Positions 10,601 to 18,644 are shown, numbered from the stretch's first letter. The stretch is 64,000 bases of DNA from an uncultured Saprospiraceae bacterium (GCA_905480605.1 CAJQRD010000012.1:1-64000); one strand, 5' to 3'. The notes: a model not told the origin generated them from the sequence alone. Translations and numbers: made by a program.

Positions 10601-10639
10601 ATTTCTACTGATTTTATGCAAAATGATTCAATTCGATAA
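7619..10639 (+). CDS. Large periplasmic TPR-repeat protein
   Basis: A 1006-residue protein with an N-terminal signal sequence (about residues 1-24, ending FPLVSQ). The rest is almost entirely tetratricopeptide-like helical repeats, with recurring patterns such as Y-x-x-A-I-x-Y-(Y/F) and the lengths expected of TPR pairs, for example YDAAIEYYDLAIENKA and YDKAILNYENVLKQT. TPR arrays act as protein-binding scaffolds in the periplasm or at the outer membrane. There is no lipobox and no T9SS tail. The barrel protein at 10651 starts 11 bases downstream, so the two probably form one envelope unit. The partner and process are not identifiable from sequence. Confidence 0.75.
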   Translation: MSKLNAFFFLLFFLIVSFPLVSQENDLLIDHNYLFENGQAYFDDELYGLSLHGFESAKTTDKAVSFQALSSYELQENRSVDLLLESISRGISDKAKNETYNIIADRYFQQKNYKLASSFYKKINSESLPINERNTLSFKKGYCDLTDKSFQSALPHFRSVTSGSLKNDATYYQGICEYYLDDKEGAIQSFSKIEDVTTYKDLVPFYLAQIYFKDADYDKAISYAESRKSNSKNKLLTDRILGMSFLAKEQYDKALPYLNDYADNANKLTENEFYQIGILNYKLGKIEDAQTYFKELSHQNTELGQLSNFLVGSSSLKLNKKKDAQSAFKQASKLSFYKDIQLESQFLYYKLSAEQGEERIAVNGLSTLNESSPYYFESQNLLSQLLLRAEDKQTALRTIENLPSKNAEVLNTYKRLSFDLAMQNIDDNNYTAAIDNLKTSLDTPGNNELSDKTQFWLGQSYYENGNIDKSFKSLNIYLSNPDKEYQFESQYLVAYHEIERKEYDESMASLEAAIQSFDVKSDDKNLFDDAIVRLADLELVRNNYDAAIEYYDLAIENKAVETDYILYQKALIYGVNNQIIEKLTTLEKLVKEFALSSYRDDAFFEIGETLIALGKNNEAYQIYNSVIIEFGAKSEFTALSYMRKGLISYNQGDLYAALDSYKQGIKLTTDKEEKRRALIAVEEIYLNELNDPDAYFAFTEEETGYKVDDITRDSISFNVALNSYKDNLYEKAIAQFESYVSKYTTGFYLIDAYYYLGESFVVLKNYDKAILNYENVLKQTNSQYYKSALAKSSLIAYNHKQNFEKSYKYYNELIEMSDAINLEYIDAALYSAFKTNNANGVLTYGKLLVAQKNAEPLTKATAYYYLAKTYQRQSNPEQAMVSYRKVAELSNNNQAAESSFIVAEMLFDTGDIEASEKQAFETTSKAANYPIWVARSLVLLGDIYTQKKDYLNASAAYESVIENFKDNPGIVNSTKIKLEALNKLIESESRIQQDISTDFMQNDSIR

Positions 10640-10650
10640 ATTCTAATACT

Positions 10651-12279
10651 ATGAAAATGTTAAACAATATATCAATCATATTTTTACTTGTTTTTTCTTT
10701 TAGTCAAGTAAGTGCTCAACAGGATTCTACCTCAATCACAACGGAGAATATAGAAGTGATTCGCAACTATGAAGCGATCATACAACAAGCAAAACGTAAG
10801 AAGATTCTTGTAAATAAAGGTGGAGGAAAATTGCCTCCAATAAATTATTCTTACGATGTTAAAAGTAATGTCAATCTTGATTTTGATAGGCCAGAACCAT
10901 TGATAAGACCTAAAACTTATAAATTGAATTCGAAGGTTTCACAAGATCTAAAAGATGGACGCATATATGGCGCATATGGAAACTATTCGACATTAAAATT
11001 AGGTGGAGCTTACCATTACTATATCGAAGATTGGTTGGAAGCTGGAATAAAACTTGATCACATGTCAGCAAAAGATAAGAACGTTGCACACCAGAAATAT
11101 GGCAATACTGATGGTGAATTATATCTCGGGTACTTTTTAAATGCAAAAACCAAGGCTACTGCTGAATTTAGAGGTGGAAATTCTAAGCATCACACGCCAA
11201 TTGTTTTTAATTCTGATTCTATACTACAACAGAATTTCAATAAACTAGGCGCATCAATTGGATTAAGTCACAATTCGTTTGAGAATACAGGCTTGAGTAT
11301 CAGAAGCAAATTTTCATTTGATCGCATTAATCAAACTGTGGACACAATTTCAGAGAATCGTCTAAGAGCAGATTTGAATATTCTTAAGAAAATCAACAAT
11401 GAATATTCTATTGAATTACCTGTTAGTTTTACTACAACAAGTTATGAAGCTACAATTGATACAACTTATTCAGATATAATATTGTCACCTTTTGTAAGGT
11501 ACAATGGCAGTCGATTTAATTTGAATGCAGGACTAGAATTCGTTCTTGCAGGTGATGATAAATTTATATTTCCTATTATTAATTTAGAAGTTGAAAATAT
11601 ATTTGAAGAAATAGATCTTAATATATTTACCGAGAGCAATTACAAACGAAATAATCTCTTTTATCTTTCCGATTTCGTGCCATATTATCTTACGCAATCT
11701 ACACCACTTAATCCAAACTACTTAAGATCTTATAATGTAGAATTTAAGTATCAATATGGTATTTCTAAGCCTTCATTACAGTTGTCATTCAACCAATATT
11801 CAGGTGATGTTAATGCTGTTGAAGATATAGATGCACGTCGACAGAGTATTGGTACCATTGATAGAAATGAAATTAGCATCATGCCAAAAGTTTATGTTAA
11901 AACTGAAATGGTGGACTTCAATATTTTCTTTAGATATAATATCTTTTTAAACAAACCTGCTAATCTAAACTTTTCAAATGCTCCTGAAATTGAATTGGGA
12001 ATTAATGCTAAAGAAAGCTTCTTTGATGAGAAGTTAACTTTGACTCAAAATGTCAGATATAAAGGCAGTAGAGCTTTTTTATTTGGTTTTTCACCTATTC
12101 AGATAGAAAATCCATATGGTTCATATATTGACTTATCATTAGGTTTGGATTTTAAAGTTAGTAAGACTATTTCGATATTTGGTCAAGGTACAAATTTACT
12201 CGCGTCGGAATATCAACTTTGGTATCTACATCCTGTTTTTGAAAGACAATTCTGGGGAGGAGTTAAAATCAACTTGTAA
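10651..12279 (+). CDS. Outer-membrane beta-barrel protein (plug-less TonB-receptor-like)
   Basis: A 542-residue protein with a signal peptide (residues 1-22, ending VSA-QQ), a short periplasmic stretch with the glycine-lysine segment NKGGGKLPPINY, then about 430 residues of alternating amphipathic strands rich in Tyr, Phe and Asn. It ends in a Leu-terminated final strand (FWGGVKINL), as outer-membrane barrels do. The strands resemble TonB-dependent receptor barrels, but no plug or carboxypeptidase-like domain is present. It lies 11 bases after the TPR protein gene and is probably co-translated with it. The pair may be an outer-membrane barrel with its periplasmic scaffold, function unknown. 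Confidence 0.68.
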   Translation: MKMLNNISIIFLLVFSFSQVSAQQDSTSITTENIEVIRNYEAIIQQAKRKKILVNKGGGKLPPINYSYDVKSNVNLDFDRPEPLIRPKTYKLNSKVSQDLKDGRIYGAYGNYSTLKLGGAYHYYIEDWLEAGIKLDHMSAKDKNVAHQKYGNTDGELYLGYFLNAKTKATAEFRGGNSKHHTPIVFNSDSILQQNFNKLGASIGLSHNSFENTGLSIRSKFSFDRINQTVDTISENRLRADLNILKKINNEYSIELPVSFTTTSYEATIDTTYSDIILSPFVRYNGSRFNLNAGLEFVLAGDDKFIFPIINLEVENIFEEIDLNIFTESNYKRNNLFYLSDFVPYYLTQSTPLNPNYLRSYNVEFKYQYGISKPSLQLSFNQYSGDVNAVEDIDARRQSIGTIDRNEISIMPKVYVKTEMVDFNIFFRYNIFLNKPANLNFSNAPEIELGINAKESFFDEKLTLTQNVRYKGSRAFLFGFSPIQIENPYGSYIDLSLGLDFKVSKTISIFGQGTNLLASEYQLWYLHPVFERQFWGGVKINL

Positions 12280-12329
12280 TAGTCCGAACTTCTCAGTGAT
12301 TATTATGTTGAATAAAAAAGAGTATTGTT

Positions 12330-13442
12330 ATGGCAAAGCATCAAAAACATCCACCATTATTAAGATCAAAGATTGGCTTTTACCACAGATCAGAGTGGGC
12401 GATTTATGGCAGTGACTGTGCGTCAATTGCCATGTTGTTTAAAGCTATTCAAACTGAGTTGTCTGGGGATTATGAATTGGCGTATATTGATGCCGATCAT
12501 AATACTGTTTCTAGTTCAACCTTACTCCAAACGAAAGAGAAGCAATTTTACTTCAATTCAGGTTTGAGTTGGAATGAATACGATGATAAGTTACTAAACT
12601 GGCCTGTTGATTCTGTTATTGTAAATGGTAATCACTATCCCGCAGAAAATCAAATTGTTATTATTGATTCTAAAAAGAAGGAGTCTCTCCTAAGAAGGGT
12701 TGAACAATTAACAAATATCGATCTGGTTTTATTAAAAGATGAGTCAAGCGAGATTTTTGATTACGTTAAAGAAAAAATTACATCTGCGACACCAGTACTG
12801 AAAATTAAAAGTACTAAAGCTATATCAGATTGGTTCCGTTCTAAAATAACGCATGAAATACCAGAACTAAAAGCACTTATACTTGCTGGTGGTGAAAGCA
12901 AGCGGATGCTGGAAGATAAGTCTAAGATTAGTTATAACGGTGATGTAAGTCAAGTCAAATATTTAGCGGAGATGACCAATGCATTAGGTCTCGATACTTT
13001 TATATCTAAAGCAAATAATGCAACTGACGAGCAGATTTATGGATATCCAATAATAAAGGACAAATTTGTAAATATGGGTCCATTTGGGGCAATTGCCTCA
13101 GCTTTTATGAAGAATCCAAATGTCGCTTATTTAGTTCTAGCCTGTGATCTTCCTTTTGTAACTAAAGAAAGTCTAAGCCATCTTATCGATTCAAGATCAA
13201 GCTCACAATTTGCAACTTCCTATAAATTAAAAAGTCAAGCTTTTCCTGAACCATTACTTTCAATTTATGAACCTAGGATTTATCAAAGAATGTTAAGACT
13301 TTTATCGCTAGGTTATGCTTGTCCAAGAAAAGTATTGATAAACAGTGCTGTTAAAATTGTTGATCTTGAAGATGAAAGTGTTGCATTTAATGCCAATACC
13401 CCAGAGGATCGCGACTTGGCAATTGGAAAATTGAGAAAGTAA
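12330..13442 (+). CDS. MobA-like nucleotidyltransferase with extra N-terminal domain
   Basis: A 370-residue protein. Residues about 180-370 are a MobA-type nucleotidyltransferase domain: ALILAGGESKRM with a following EDKSKI (the nucleotide-binding loop and lysine), NMGPFGAIASAF, the acidic metal motif VLACDLPFV and EPLLSIYEP. These catalyse GTP or CTP transfer to molybdopterin in MobA/MocA. Residues 1-180 are a separate domain with GFYHRSEWAIYGSDCASI and AYIDADHN, which recalls MobB-like P-loop proteins but has no Walker A GxxGxGK(S/T). No moa/moe genes or molybdoenzymes are nearby. It is convergent with the AAA gene (6-base gap). The substrate is therefore unproven. Confidence 0.65.
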   Translation: MAKHQKHPPLLRSKIGFYHRSEWAIYGSDCASIAMLFKAIQTELSGDYELAYIDADHNTVSSSTLLQTKEKQFYFNSGLSWNEYDDKLLNWPVDSVIVNGNHYPAENQIVIIDSKKKESLLRRVEQLTNIDLVLLKDESSEIFDYVKEKITSATPVLKIKSTKAISDWFRSKITHEIPELKALILAGGESKRMLEDKSKISYNGDVSQVKYLAEMTNALGLDTFISKANNATDEQIYGYPIIKDKFVNMGPFGAIASAFMKNPNVAYLVLACDLPFVTKESLSHLIDSRSSSQFATSYKLKSQAFPEPLLSIYEPRIYQRMLRLLSLGYACPRKVLINSAVKIVDLEDESVAFNANTPEDRDLAIGKLRK

Positions 13443-13448
13443 TTTGTT

Positions 13449-16067
13449 CTACTTCTTAAACCCAATACTTTCTCTTACAAACAAATCTGTATCACTATTT
13501 GCAGAAAGATGTTTTAGATCCTCACTTGTAATTCTATTGACAAGTTTAACATCGGTCTCTTTGTTGTGTGCCAACCTCAAATTTTGATTTTTTATTAGAT
13601 CGAAAACTATCTTTCTTACCTCTCGTGCATTGCCAAAGTACTTTGTTCTTGTCGCATGCATATCATTTAATATTTCAGACAATTCAATCTTGGCATCACT
13701 TTCTATGATATATCCATTTTCAATTAGCATTGAGTCAGCAATTGTCAAAAGCTCCGCTGATGAGTAATCTTCAAATGTAAGCACCTTGTCAAACCTTGAC
13801 CTCAGACCCGGGTTTGCTTTCAAGAATATGTCCATATTGCCCGGGTATCCCGCCGCAAAAACAAAGAATTCACCTCTATTGTCTTCCATTCTTTTTAGAA
13901 TAGTTTGAATGGCTTCATTACCGTAGTCTCCTTGCAAACCGTTAAAGTTAGAAAGTGCGTATGCTTCATCAATAAACAACACCCCACCATCTGCCTCGTT
14001 AATTCGCTCATTCGTTTTGATGGCTGTCTGTCCTAAATATCCAGCTACCAATCCCTGCCTATCAGTTTCTACAATATGACCTCTTTCAAGAAGTCCCAAT
14101 GCCTTATAGATTTTAGTAAGTATTCTGGCTACTGTCGTTTTACCGGTGCCTGGATTTCCAATAAATAATGTATGCAAGAAGAAATTATTTAATACGTCTT
14201 TTCCTGTCTTTTTGTGAAAATCAACAATTTCCACGAGTTCATATATCTCCTTTTTAATATTTACCATTCCAATCAGGCTCTCTAATTCAGAAAGTGATTT
14301 TTGCAATAAATCTTTATCGACAGGAATAAACGGTTTAGTCTTTTTACGATTTATACTTATTTTATCAACATCAGAGGCAATTATTTGATTTAGAACTCTA
14401 GTAGTCAAATTTCCTGGCTCTTCTGTTTGCATAACCCGAAGTCCCAAACTTACTTTTGCTTTTTCAACAAGGTCATGCACGAATCTTGCATTTCCAAAAT
14501 TAGCTCCTCTGTTACGGAAAGCGTCTATTATCAGCTCATTTAGTTTTTCTTTCGAAGCTTTGGTGAAGTAAACACCTTGTTCTTTAGCAGCATGGTCAGC
14601 AATAAGAATTAATTCTTGCGGTAAATAATCAGGAAATTCAAAAAAGTGCTTGAATCTCGATTTTAACCCTGGATTGGATTTTATAAAGTGATCCATTTCT
14701 TTTGGATAACCTGCAACAATAATAGCAAGGTCACCCTCTTTGCTCGACATTTCTTTAACAAGAATTTCAATAGCTTCTCTTCCAAAATCTTTGCTGTCAT
14801 CATTTGTTCTTGCTAATGCGTAAGCTTCATCAATAAATAAAACACCTCCTCTTGCCTTAGTGATCGCTTTTTTTACTTTTGGGGCAGTTTGCCCTATATA
14901 TTCACCTACAATATCACTTCTGTCTACTTCATGAACATGTCCCTTTGTAAGCAATCCCATATTTTTGTAAATAGCGCCCATCATCTTCGCAACCGTTGTT
15001 TTTCCAGTTCCTGGGTTACCTGTAAAAACAGAATGTATATTAATATCGTCGTCTTCCTTAAGTCCTTTTTCTTTTCTTAATTGAATATATTTTATATAAT
15101 TCGAATGGTCTCTAACTTGCTTTTTTATAGACTCTAGACCAATCATGTTATTGAATCGCTCCACCGTTTCGGTGTAGTCTAATTGGACATCTTCAGAATT
15201 ATCGAGACTGATTGTTTGATTTCCTTTAAATATCGTCAGTGGAGAACTTCCTTCTTCATTATCATAAGCTACATCATAAGGAAGCTGAGCGATCAACTTA
15301 TCTAAAAGAATTAGTTCGGCAGTGTATTCCCCCATTCTCCATGATCCCTTAATGTTACTGCCCCATCCAGCTGTCACTCGAATTTGTGTATCATTCTTTT
15401 TGACCTTGACGATCTTAGAAACCTCTCCTTTTAATTCTCTCGCTTGATTATAAAATTTTAAAAATACTTCAAGGTTGTAATCATTTTTAGACATTTTATT
15501 TGTGAAAACCAACTCTGAATATATGTATCTTGTTTCTTCATTTGAAAAGGAGCTGAGATAGACTCGATTGACCTCAGGAACATCATCAAATGAACCTTCA
15601 TACAGTTTCATTGAATTTAAATCCAAGTACTTTGTTGTAAATGTTTCCCAATCAAAATCATATTGCTCAACATAAAAATACTTAGTTGCGACTTTTTCTC
15701 CTTCAATCCAAGCTTCCCAATAATAAGTGCCCTTTTTCCAAAATGAGCCTTCTTTTTTATTTCCCCATCCTTCCCTTATATAAGCTACATTATCATGTGG
15801 ACTAACTTTTTTATTGAAGTCTAACGAACAGACTTGCTTCTTTTTCCCCACCTCAAAGCACTTAAGTTGAACCTTAATACTCCAGTTCTCTCTGTCAAAT
15901 TGTTTGTTAATAAATGAGAGCTCAGCATATACATAGGATGTCTCGACTTCATTAAAGACTTGTCTATACTTCTTGGTATTATTTGCTAACCATTCTGTAG
16001 AAGAATATATATTAAGGGCCTTAAACTTGTAATTCTTTTCGCCGTTTACTGGTATTTCATCTGACAT
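13449..16067 (-). CDS. Double CbbX-type AAA+ ATPase with two N-terminal beta domains
   Basis: An 872-residue protein. Residues about 18-140 and 150-275 are two related all-beta domains, each with a (S/T)-x-Y-(V/I)-Y-(A/S)-E-L-x-F-x-N-K segment and a later GWG-(N/S)-x-x-x-G-S-x-x-x-G-x-Y motif, so they are an internal duplication. Two CbbX/CfxQ/SpoVK-type AAA+ modules follow. Both are complete: Walker A GNPGTGKTT at about 349 and 636, Walker B GGVLFIDEAYAL in each, and the arginine-finger segments LKSRF and LRSRF. Related CbbX modules remodel protein complexes (Rubisco activase CbbX, EccA of ESX secretion). The gene stands alone and its target is unknown. No transmembrane segment or signal peptide, so cytoplasmic. 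Confidence 0.75.
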   Translation of the reverse strand: MSDEIPVNGEKNYKFKALNIYSSTEWLANNTKKYRQVFNEVETSYVYAELSFINKQFDRENWSIKVQLKCFEVGKKKQVCSLDFNKKVSPHDNVAYIREGWGNKKEGSFWKKGTYYWEAWIEGEKVATKYFYVEQYDFDWETFTTKYLDLNSMKLYEGSFDDVPEVNRVYLSSFSNEETRYIYSELVFTNKMSKNDYNLEVFLKFYNQARELKGEVSKIVKVKKNDTQIRVTAGWGSNIKGSWRMGEYTAELILLDKLIAQLPYDVAYDNEEGSSPLTIFKGNQTISLDNSEDVQLDYTETVERFNNMIGLESIKKQVRDHSNYIKYIQLRKEKGLKEDDDINIHSVFTGNPGTGKTTVAKMMGAIYKNMGLLTKGHVHEVDRSDIVGEYIGQTAPKVKKAITKARGGVLFIDEAYALARTNDDSKDFGREAIEILVKEMSSKEGDLAIIVAGYPKEMDHFIKSNPGLKSRFKHFFEFPDYLPQELILIADHAAKEQGVYFTKASKEKLNELIIDAFRNRGANFGNARFVHDLVEKAKVSLGLRVMQTEEPGNLTTRVLNQIIASDVDKISINRKKTKPFIPVDKDLLQKSLSELESLIGMVNIKKEIYELVEIVDFHKKTGKDVLNNFFLHTLFIGNPGTGKTTVARILTKIYKALGLLERGHIVETDRQGLVAGYLGQTAIKTNERINEADGGVLFIDEAYALSNFNGLQGDYGNEAIQTILKRMEDNRGEFFVFAAGYPGNMDIFLKANPGLRSRFDKVLTFEDYSSAELLTIADSMLIENGYIIESDAKIELSEILNDMHATRTKYFGNAREVRKIVFDLIKNQNLRLAHNKETDVKLVNRITSEDLKHLSANSDTDLFVRESIGFKK

Positions 16068-16205
16068 AGCTCTTTTTATATATTGTTAAATGAGATATAA
16101 ACCCATTAATCATTCAAATATGTCCTTAATTTAAACTTATTTCATGCTTTTTTCAATAAATATCAAGATTTTCAATTTTCGTCAACAAGGTGTTGAAAAG
16201 CTTGT

Positions 16206-16213
16206 TATTTTTG
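16206..16213 (+). promoter_or_regulatory. -7 element upstream of ferredoxin operon
   Basis: TATTTTTG is a full match to TAnnTTTG. It lies 79 bases before the ferredoxin ATG at 16293 in the 225-base gap divergent from the AAA gene. The predicted leader of about 70 bases contains a short GGG/CCCC pairing possibility. No -33 element is clear. Confidence 0.4.
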
Positions 16214-16292
16214 CACCCTTTATTAATAATCTATTCTAAGGGAACTTTTGAGCCCCAAATTAGTTGAAAGGTTATAAAGTTAAAATTTTGAA

Positions 16293-16634
16293 ATGGCAAG
16301 AATCACTTTTAGATTCGAAGATAAAAAAATTGGGACTAAGGTCGTTGAAGGTGTGGAAGCAGGATTAACAATTCAGGATGTTACCGAAGATCATGACATT
16401 CACCTTAATCATAACTGTGGATGTGTGTGTGCTTGTAGTACATGTCATGTCTATGTTGAAAAGGGCGACGAAGACCTACAAGAGATAAGTGACAGAGAGG
16501 AAGACTTTATTGACAGAGCTATTGATCCAAGAATTGAATCAAGATTAGGTTGTCAGTGTGTTATCTTAAATGAAGATGCAGATATTGAAGTTGTTATTCC
16601 AGATCAAAGTTTAATTATTGGACACGAACATTAA
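16293..16634 (+). CDS. fdx: [2Fe-2S] ferredoxin, ISC/adrenodoxin type
   Basis: A 113-residue ferredoxin of the adrenodoxin/Fdx type. The cluster ligands fit the family pattern C-x5-C-x2-C...C: Cys43-x5-Cys49-x2-Cys52 in NHNCGCVCACSTCHVYVEKG and a fourth Cys in RLGCQCVIL. Two extra cysteines sit inside the first loop and one beside the last ligand. ISC-type Fdx donates electrons for cluster assembly on IscU and interacts with IscS. The next gene, 8 bases downstream, is iscX, which strongly supports an ISC role. The start is the only ATG with the family N-terminus (MARITFRFEDKK). Confidence 0.9.
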   Translation: MARITFRFEDKKIGTKVVEGVEAGLTIQDVTEDHDIHLNHNCGCVCACSTCHVYVEKGDEDLQEISDREEDFIDRAIDPRIESRLGCQCVILNEDADIEVVIPDQSLIIGHEH

Positions 16635-16642
16635 TTTGAATT

Positions 16643-16888
16643 ATGAGTTTTGATGATTTTAATAATTTACCAATTAACTGGGCTGATCATGAAGATATAG
16701 CTATAGGTCTATATGATAAATTTGGTGATGATTTCAAAGAAGGTAATATCTACAGAATCAGATTTACTGATTTATTAGAATGGATCTTAGAATTACCAAA
16801 TTTTGAAGGTAAAAGAGAAGATTGCAGTGAAGGCCATTTAGAAATGATCCAAGCCAAATGGGTCTATGAATGGAGAGAAAACCAATAG
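16643..16888 (+). CDS. iscX: Fe-S assembly protein IscX
   Basis: An 81-residue acidic protein of the IscX/YfhJ family, seen from INWADHEDIAIGLYDKFGDDF, VRFTDL-like IRFTDLLEWILELPNFEG and the C-terminal AKWVYEWRE. IscX binds IscS and iron and tunes the rate of cluster assembly. The usual length is about 66. This one carries about 15 extra N-terminal residues (MSFDDFNNLP). It follows fdx and overlaps the prenyltransferase start by 23 bases, so it sits in an operon fdx-iscX-ubiA-like-maf. Confidence 0.88.
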   Translation: MSFDDFNNLPINWADHEDIAIGLYDKFGDDFKEGNIYRIRFTDLLEWILELPNFEGKREDCSEGHLEMIQAKWVYEWRENQ

Positions 16889-17828
16889 TCATCAATTAAA
16901 ATCTAAACTTTCAGTTGAAAGTTTGTTCTGGTCACTTAGACCAGTGAATATTCTAATTGTAGCTCTCACACAGTACTTTTTTTATTACTTTTTGTTTAAA
17001 TGTAATGCAATAAAGCTAGATATTGCTTTAAATCTAGGTGGACATCTTTTGTATTCATTTATTCTGACAACTGTTATAATTACAGCATGTGGGTATTTGA
17101 TAAATGACTACGTTGATTTTGATAGCGATTTATTGAATAATAAAAAGTATCGGTTATCTAGTCAATTGAATTATCTTCCAGTTTACTTCATATTGCTTTT
17201 CACGGGCTTTGTAATTTCAACTTTTATTGCAGTAAAACTTGAAAAACCTGAGTTAGCTCTGTTTTATTTACTCGCCACAGCTTTGCTCTTTTTATACTCA
17301 ACACATTTTAAGAAAATTCCATTAATCGGAAATGTTATAGTTGCATTATTTAGTGCATCAGTAGTTCTAATATTTTTAATTTTTGAATCAAATTTCATAA
17401 ATGAATTTCAATCTATTGATCCTGAGAATTACAAAGAATTCAAATTTACCTTATTGTTTTATGGACTCTTTATGTTCCTCCTTAGTTTGACGAGAGAAAT
17501 AATTAAGGATATCGAAGATGTTAAAGGTGATAATTTGAAAGGTGATAACACGATCGCTGTTATTAATTTATCATTGGCCAAAACGATATCTACCACCTTA
17601 TCATTTGCATTGTTGTTTATAGAGATCTATTTTGTAATTAAAATGCCTACTCAACTATTATTGTTATTGGGTATGATATTTATAATCTTTCCTCAAATTT
17701 TATTTTTATTAACAATGCTAAAGGCAAAATCAAAAGCAGACTATAGCAAGACAAGTAAATTCGCCAAAATAATCATGGTCTTAGGTTTAATATATTTAAT
17801 TATTTTGAATTCAAATTTGTACTTATGA
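16866..17828 (+). CDS. UbiA-family prenyltransferase
   Basis: A 320-residue polytopic membrane protein with about eight or nine hydrophobic segments. The two aspartate-rich motifs of the UbiA family are visible: NDYVDFDSD near residue 80 (prenyl-diphosphate/Mg binding) and REIIKDIEDVKGD near residue 213. In Bacteroidota this subgroup is usually annotated as geranylgeranylglycerol-phosphate geranylgeranyltransferase-like, but the acceptor cannot be told from sequence. The start lies inside the end of iscX (23-base overlap) and the stop overlaps maf by 4 bases (ATGA), so translation is coupled on both sides. Confidence 0.82.
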   Translation: MNGEKTNSHQLKSKLSVESLFWSLRPVNILIVALTQYFFYYFLFKCNAIKLDIALNLGGHLLYSFILTTVIITACGYLINDYVDFDSDLLNNKKYRLSSQLNYLPVYFILLFTGFVISTFIAVKLEKPELALFYLLATALLFLYSTHFKKIPLIGNVIVALFSASVVLIFLIFESNFINEFQSIDPENYKEFKFTLLFYGLFMFLLSLTREIIKDIEDVKGDNLKGDNTIAVINLSLAKTISTTLSFALLFIEIYFVIKMPTQLLLLLGMIFIIFPQILFLLTMLKAKSKADYSKTSKFAKIIMVLGLIYLIILNSNLYL

Positions 17829-18391
17829 CAGATAAAAAAATAATTCTTTCATCAGGCTCCCCAAGAAGACAAGAGCTTTTAAAAGAGGCAGGTGTTAAAT
17901 ACGAATTGCGTATCATTGAAACAGATGAATCATTCCCAGATTCACTTGATGTTTCTAAAGTTGCAGAATTTATAGCAATCGCTAAAGCAGAGGCCCATAA
18001 CAATACATTAAAGGATAACGAAATTGTATTAACAGCAGATACGGTGGTAGCTATGAATAATCAAATTTATGGCAAACCTACATCTAAGGAAGATGCTATA
18101 AAAATGTTAGTGAACTTTTCAGAAGGCACACATCAGGTGTTTACAGGAATTTGTATTATGTCGGCTGATAAAGTGGATTCATTTACTTGCCAAAGTGATG
18201 TGACTTTTGCACCAATCTCTCATAGAGAGGCAGAGTATTATTTTGATCTTGACAATCCAATGGACAAAGCCGGTTCTTATGGAATACAAGACTGGATAGG
18301 TCGCTGTAAAGTTCTTAATATTAATGGTTCTTATACCAACATAATGGGACTTCCAGTACCACAAGTTATTGATAAATTAAAAAACTTTTAA
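17825..18391 (+). CDS. maf: Maf-like nucleoside triphosphate pyrophosphatase
   Basis: A 188-residue Maf/YhdE family protein: IILSSGSPRRQELLKEAGV at residues 6-24, the ADTVV motif near 73, GKPTSKEDA near 85 and the QVFTGICI strand. These house-cleaning enzymes hydrolyse dTTP/UTP or modified nucleotides. The start overlaps the prenyltransferase stop by 4 bases and the small membrane gene follows after 2 bases, so it is part of the fdx operon. Confidence 0.9.
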   Translation: MTDKKIILSSGSPRRQELLKEAGVKYELRIIETDESFPDSLDVSKVAEFIAIAKAEAHNNTLKDNEIVLTADTVVAMNNQIYGKPTSKEDAIKMLVNFSEGTHQVFTGICIMSADKVDSFTCQSDVTFAPISHREAEYYFDLDNPMDKAGSYGIQDWIGRCKVLNINGSYTNIMGLPVPQVIDKLKNF

Positions 18392-18393
18392 TT

Positions 18394-18621
18394 ATGAACA
18401 AACGTGCAATGATTAATTTCGCTATTACTTTTATTATTGCTTCGTGGGTTATGTACAGGCTTGCAATTGACGCTAAAACAACAATTAAGGCTGGTTGGGA
18501 TACAACATTAGTCTCTCAAGAATTTCAAACTATTAAGTTGATACTTTTGGTCGGCACTGGATTGTTTTTTATGAGACGTTTATTCGAAATTATTCCTCAG
18601 ATAAATAAAGCTTCAAATTAA
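18394..18621 (+). CDS. Small two-span membrane protein, unknown
   Basis: A 75-residue protein with two hydrophobic helices (about residues 6-22 and 48-64) flanked by positive charges and separated by a polar loop. No family recognised. Its place 2 bases after maf at the end of the operon supports it as a real gene. Confidence 0.6.
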   Translation: MNKRAMINFAITFIIASWVMYRLAIDAKTTIKAGWDTTLVSQEFQTIKLILLVGTGLFFMRRLFEIIPQINKASN

Positions 18622-18644
18622 GGTAATTGAAAAAAAACACTGAG

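Noticed and set aside
12179-12415. 78-residue forward ORF over the barrel/MobA-like junction
   Set aside because: It lies in another frame across two real genes and has no family pattern.
13449-16067. AAA protein as part of an anti-phage defence island
   Set aside because: No nuclease, TIR, or other defence genes are adjacent, and neighbours are housekeeping genes; nothing supports it beyond the AAA fold.
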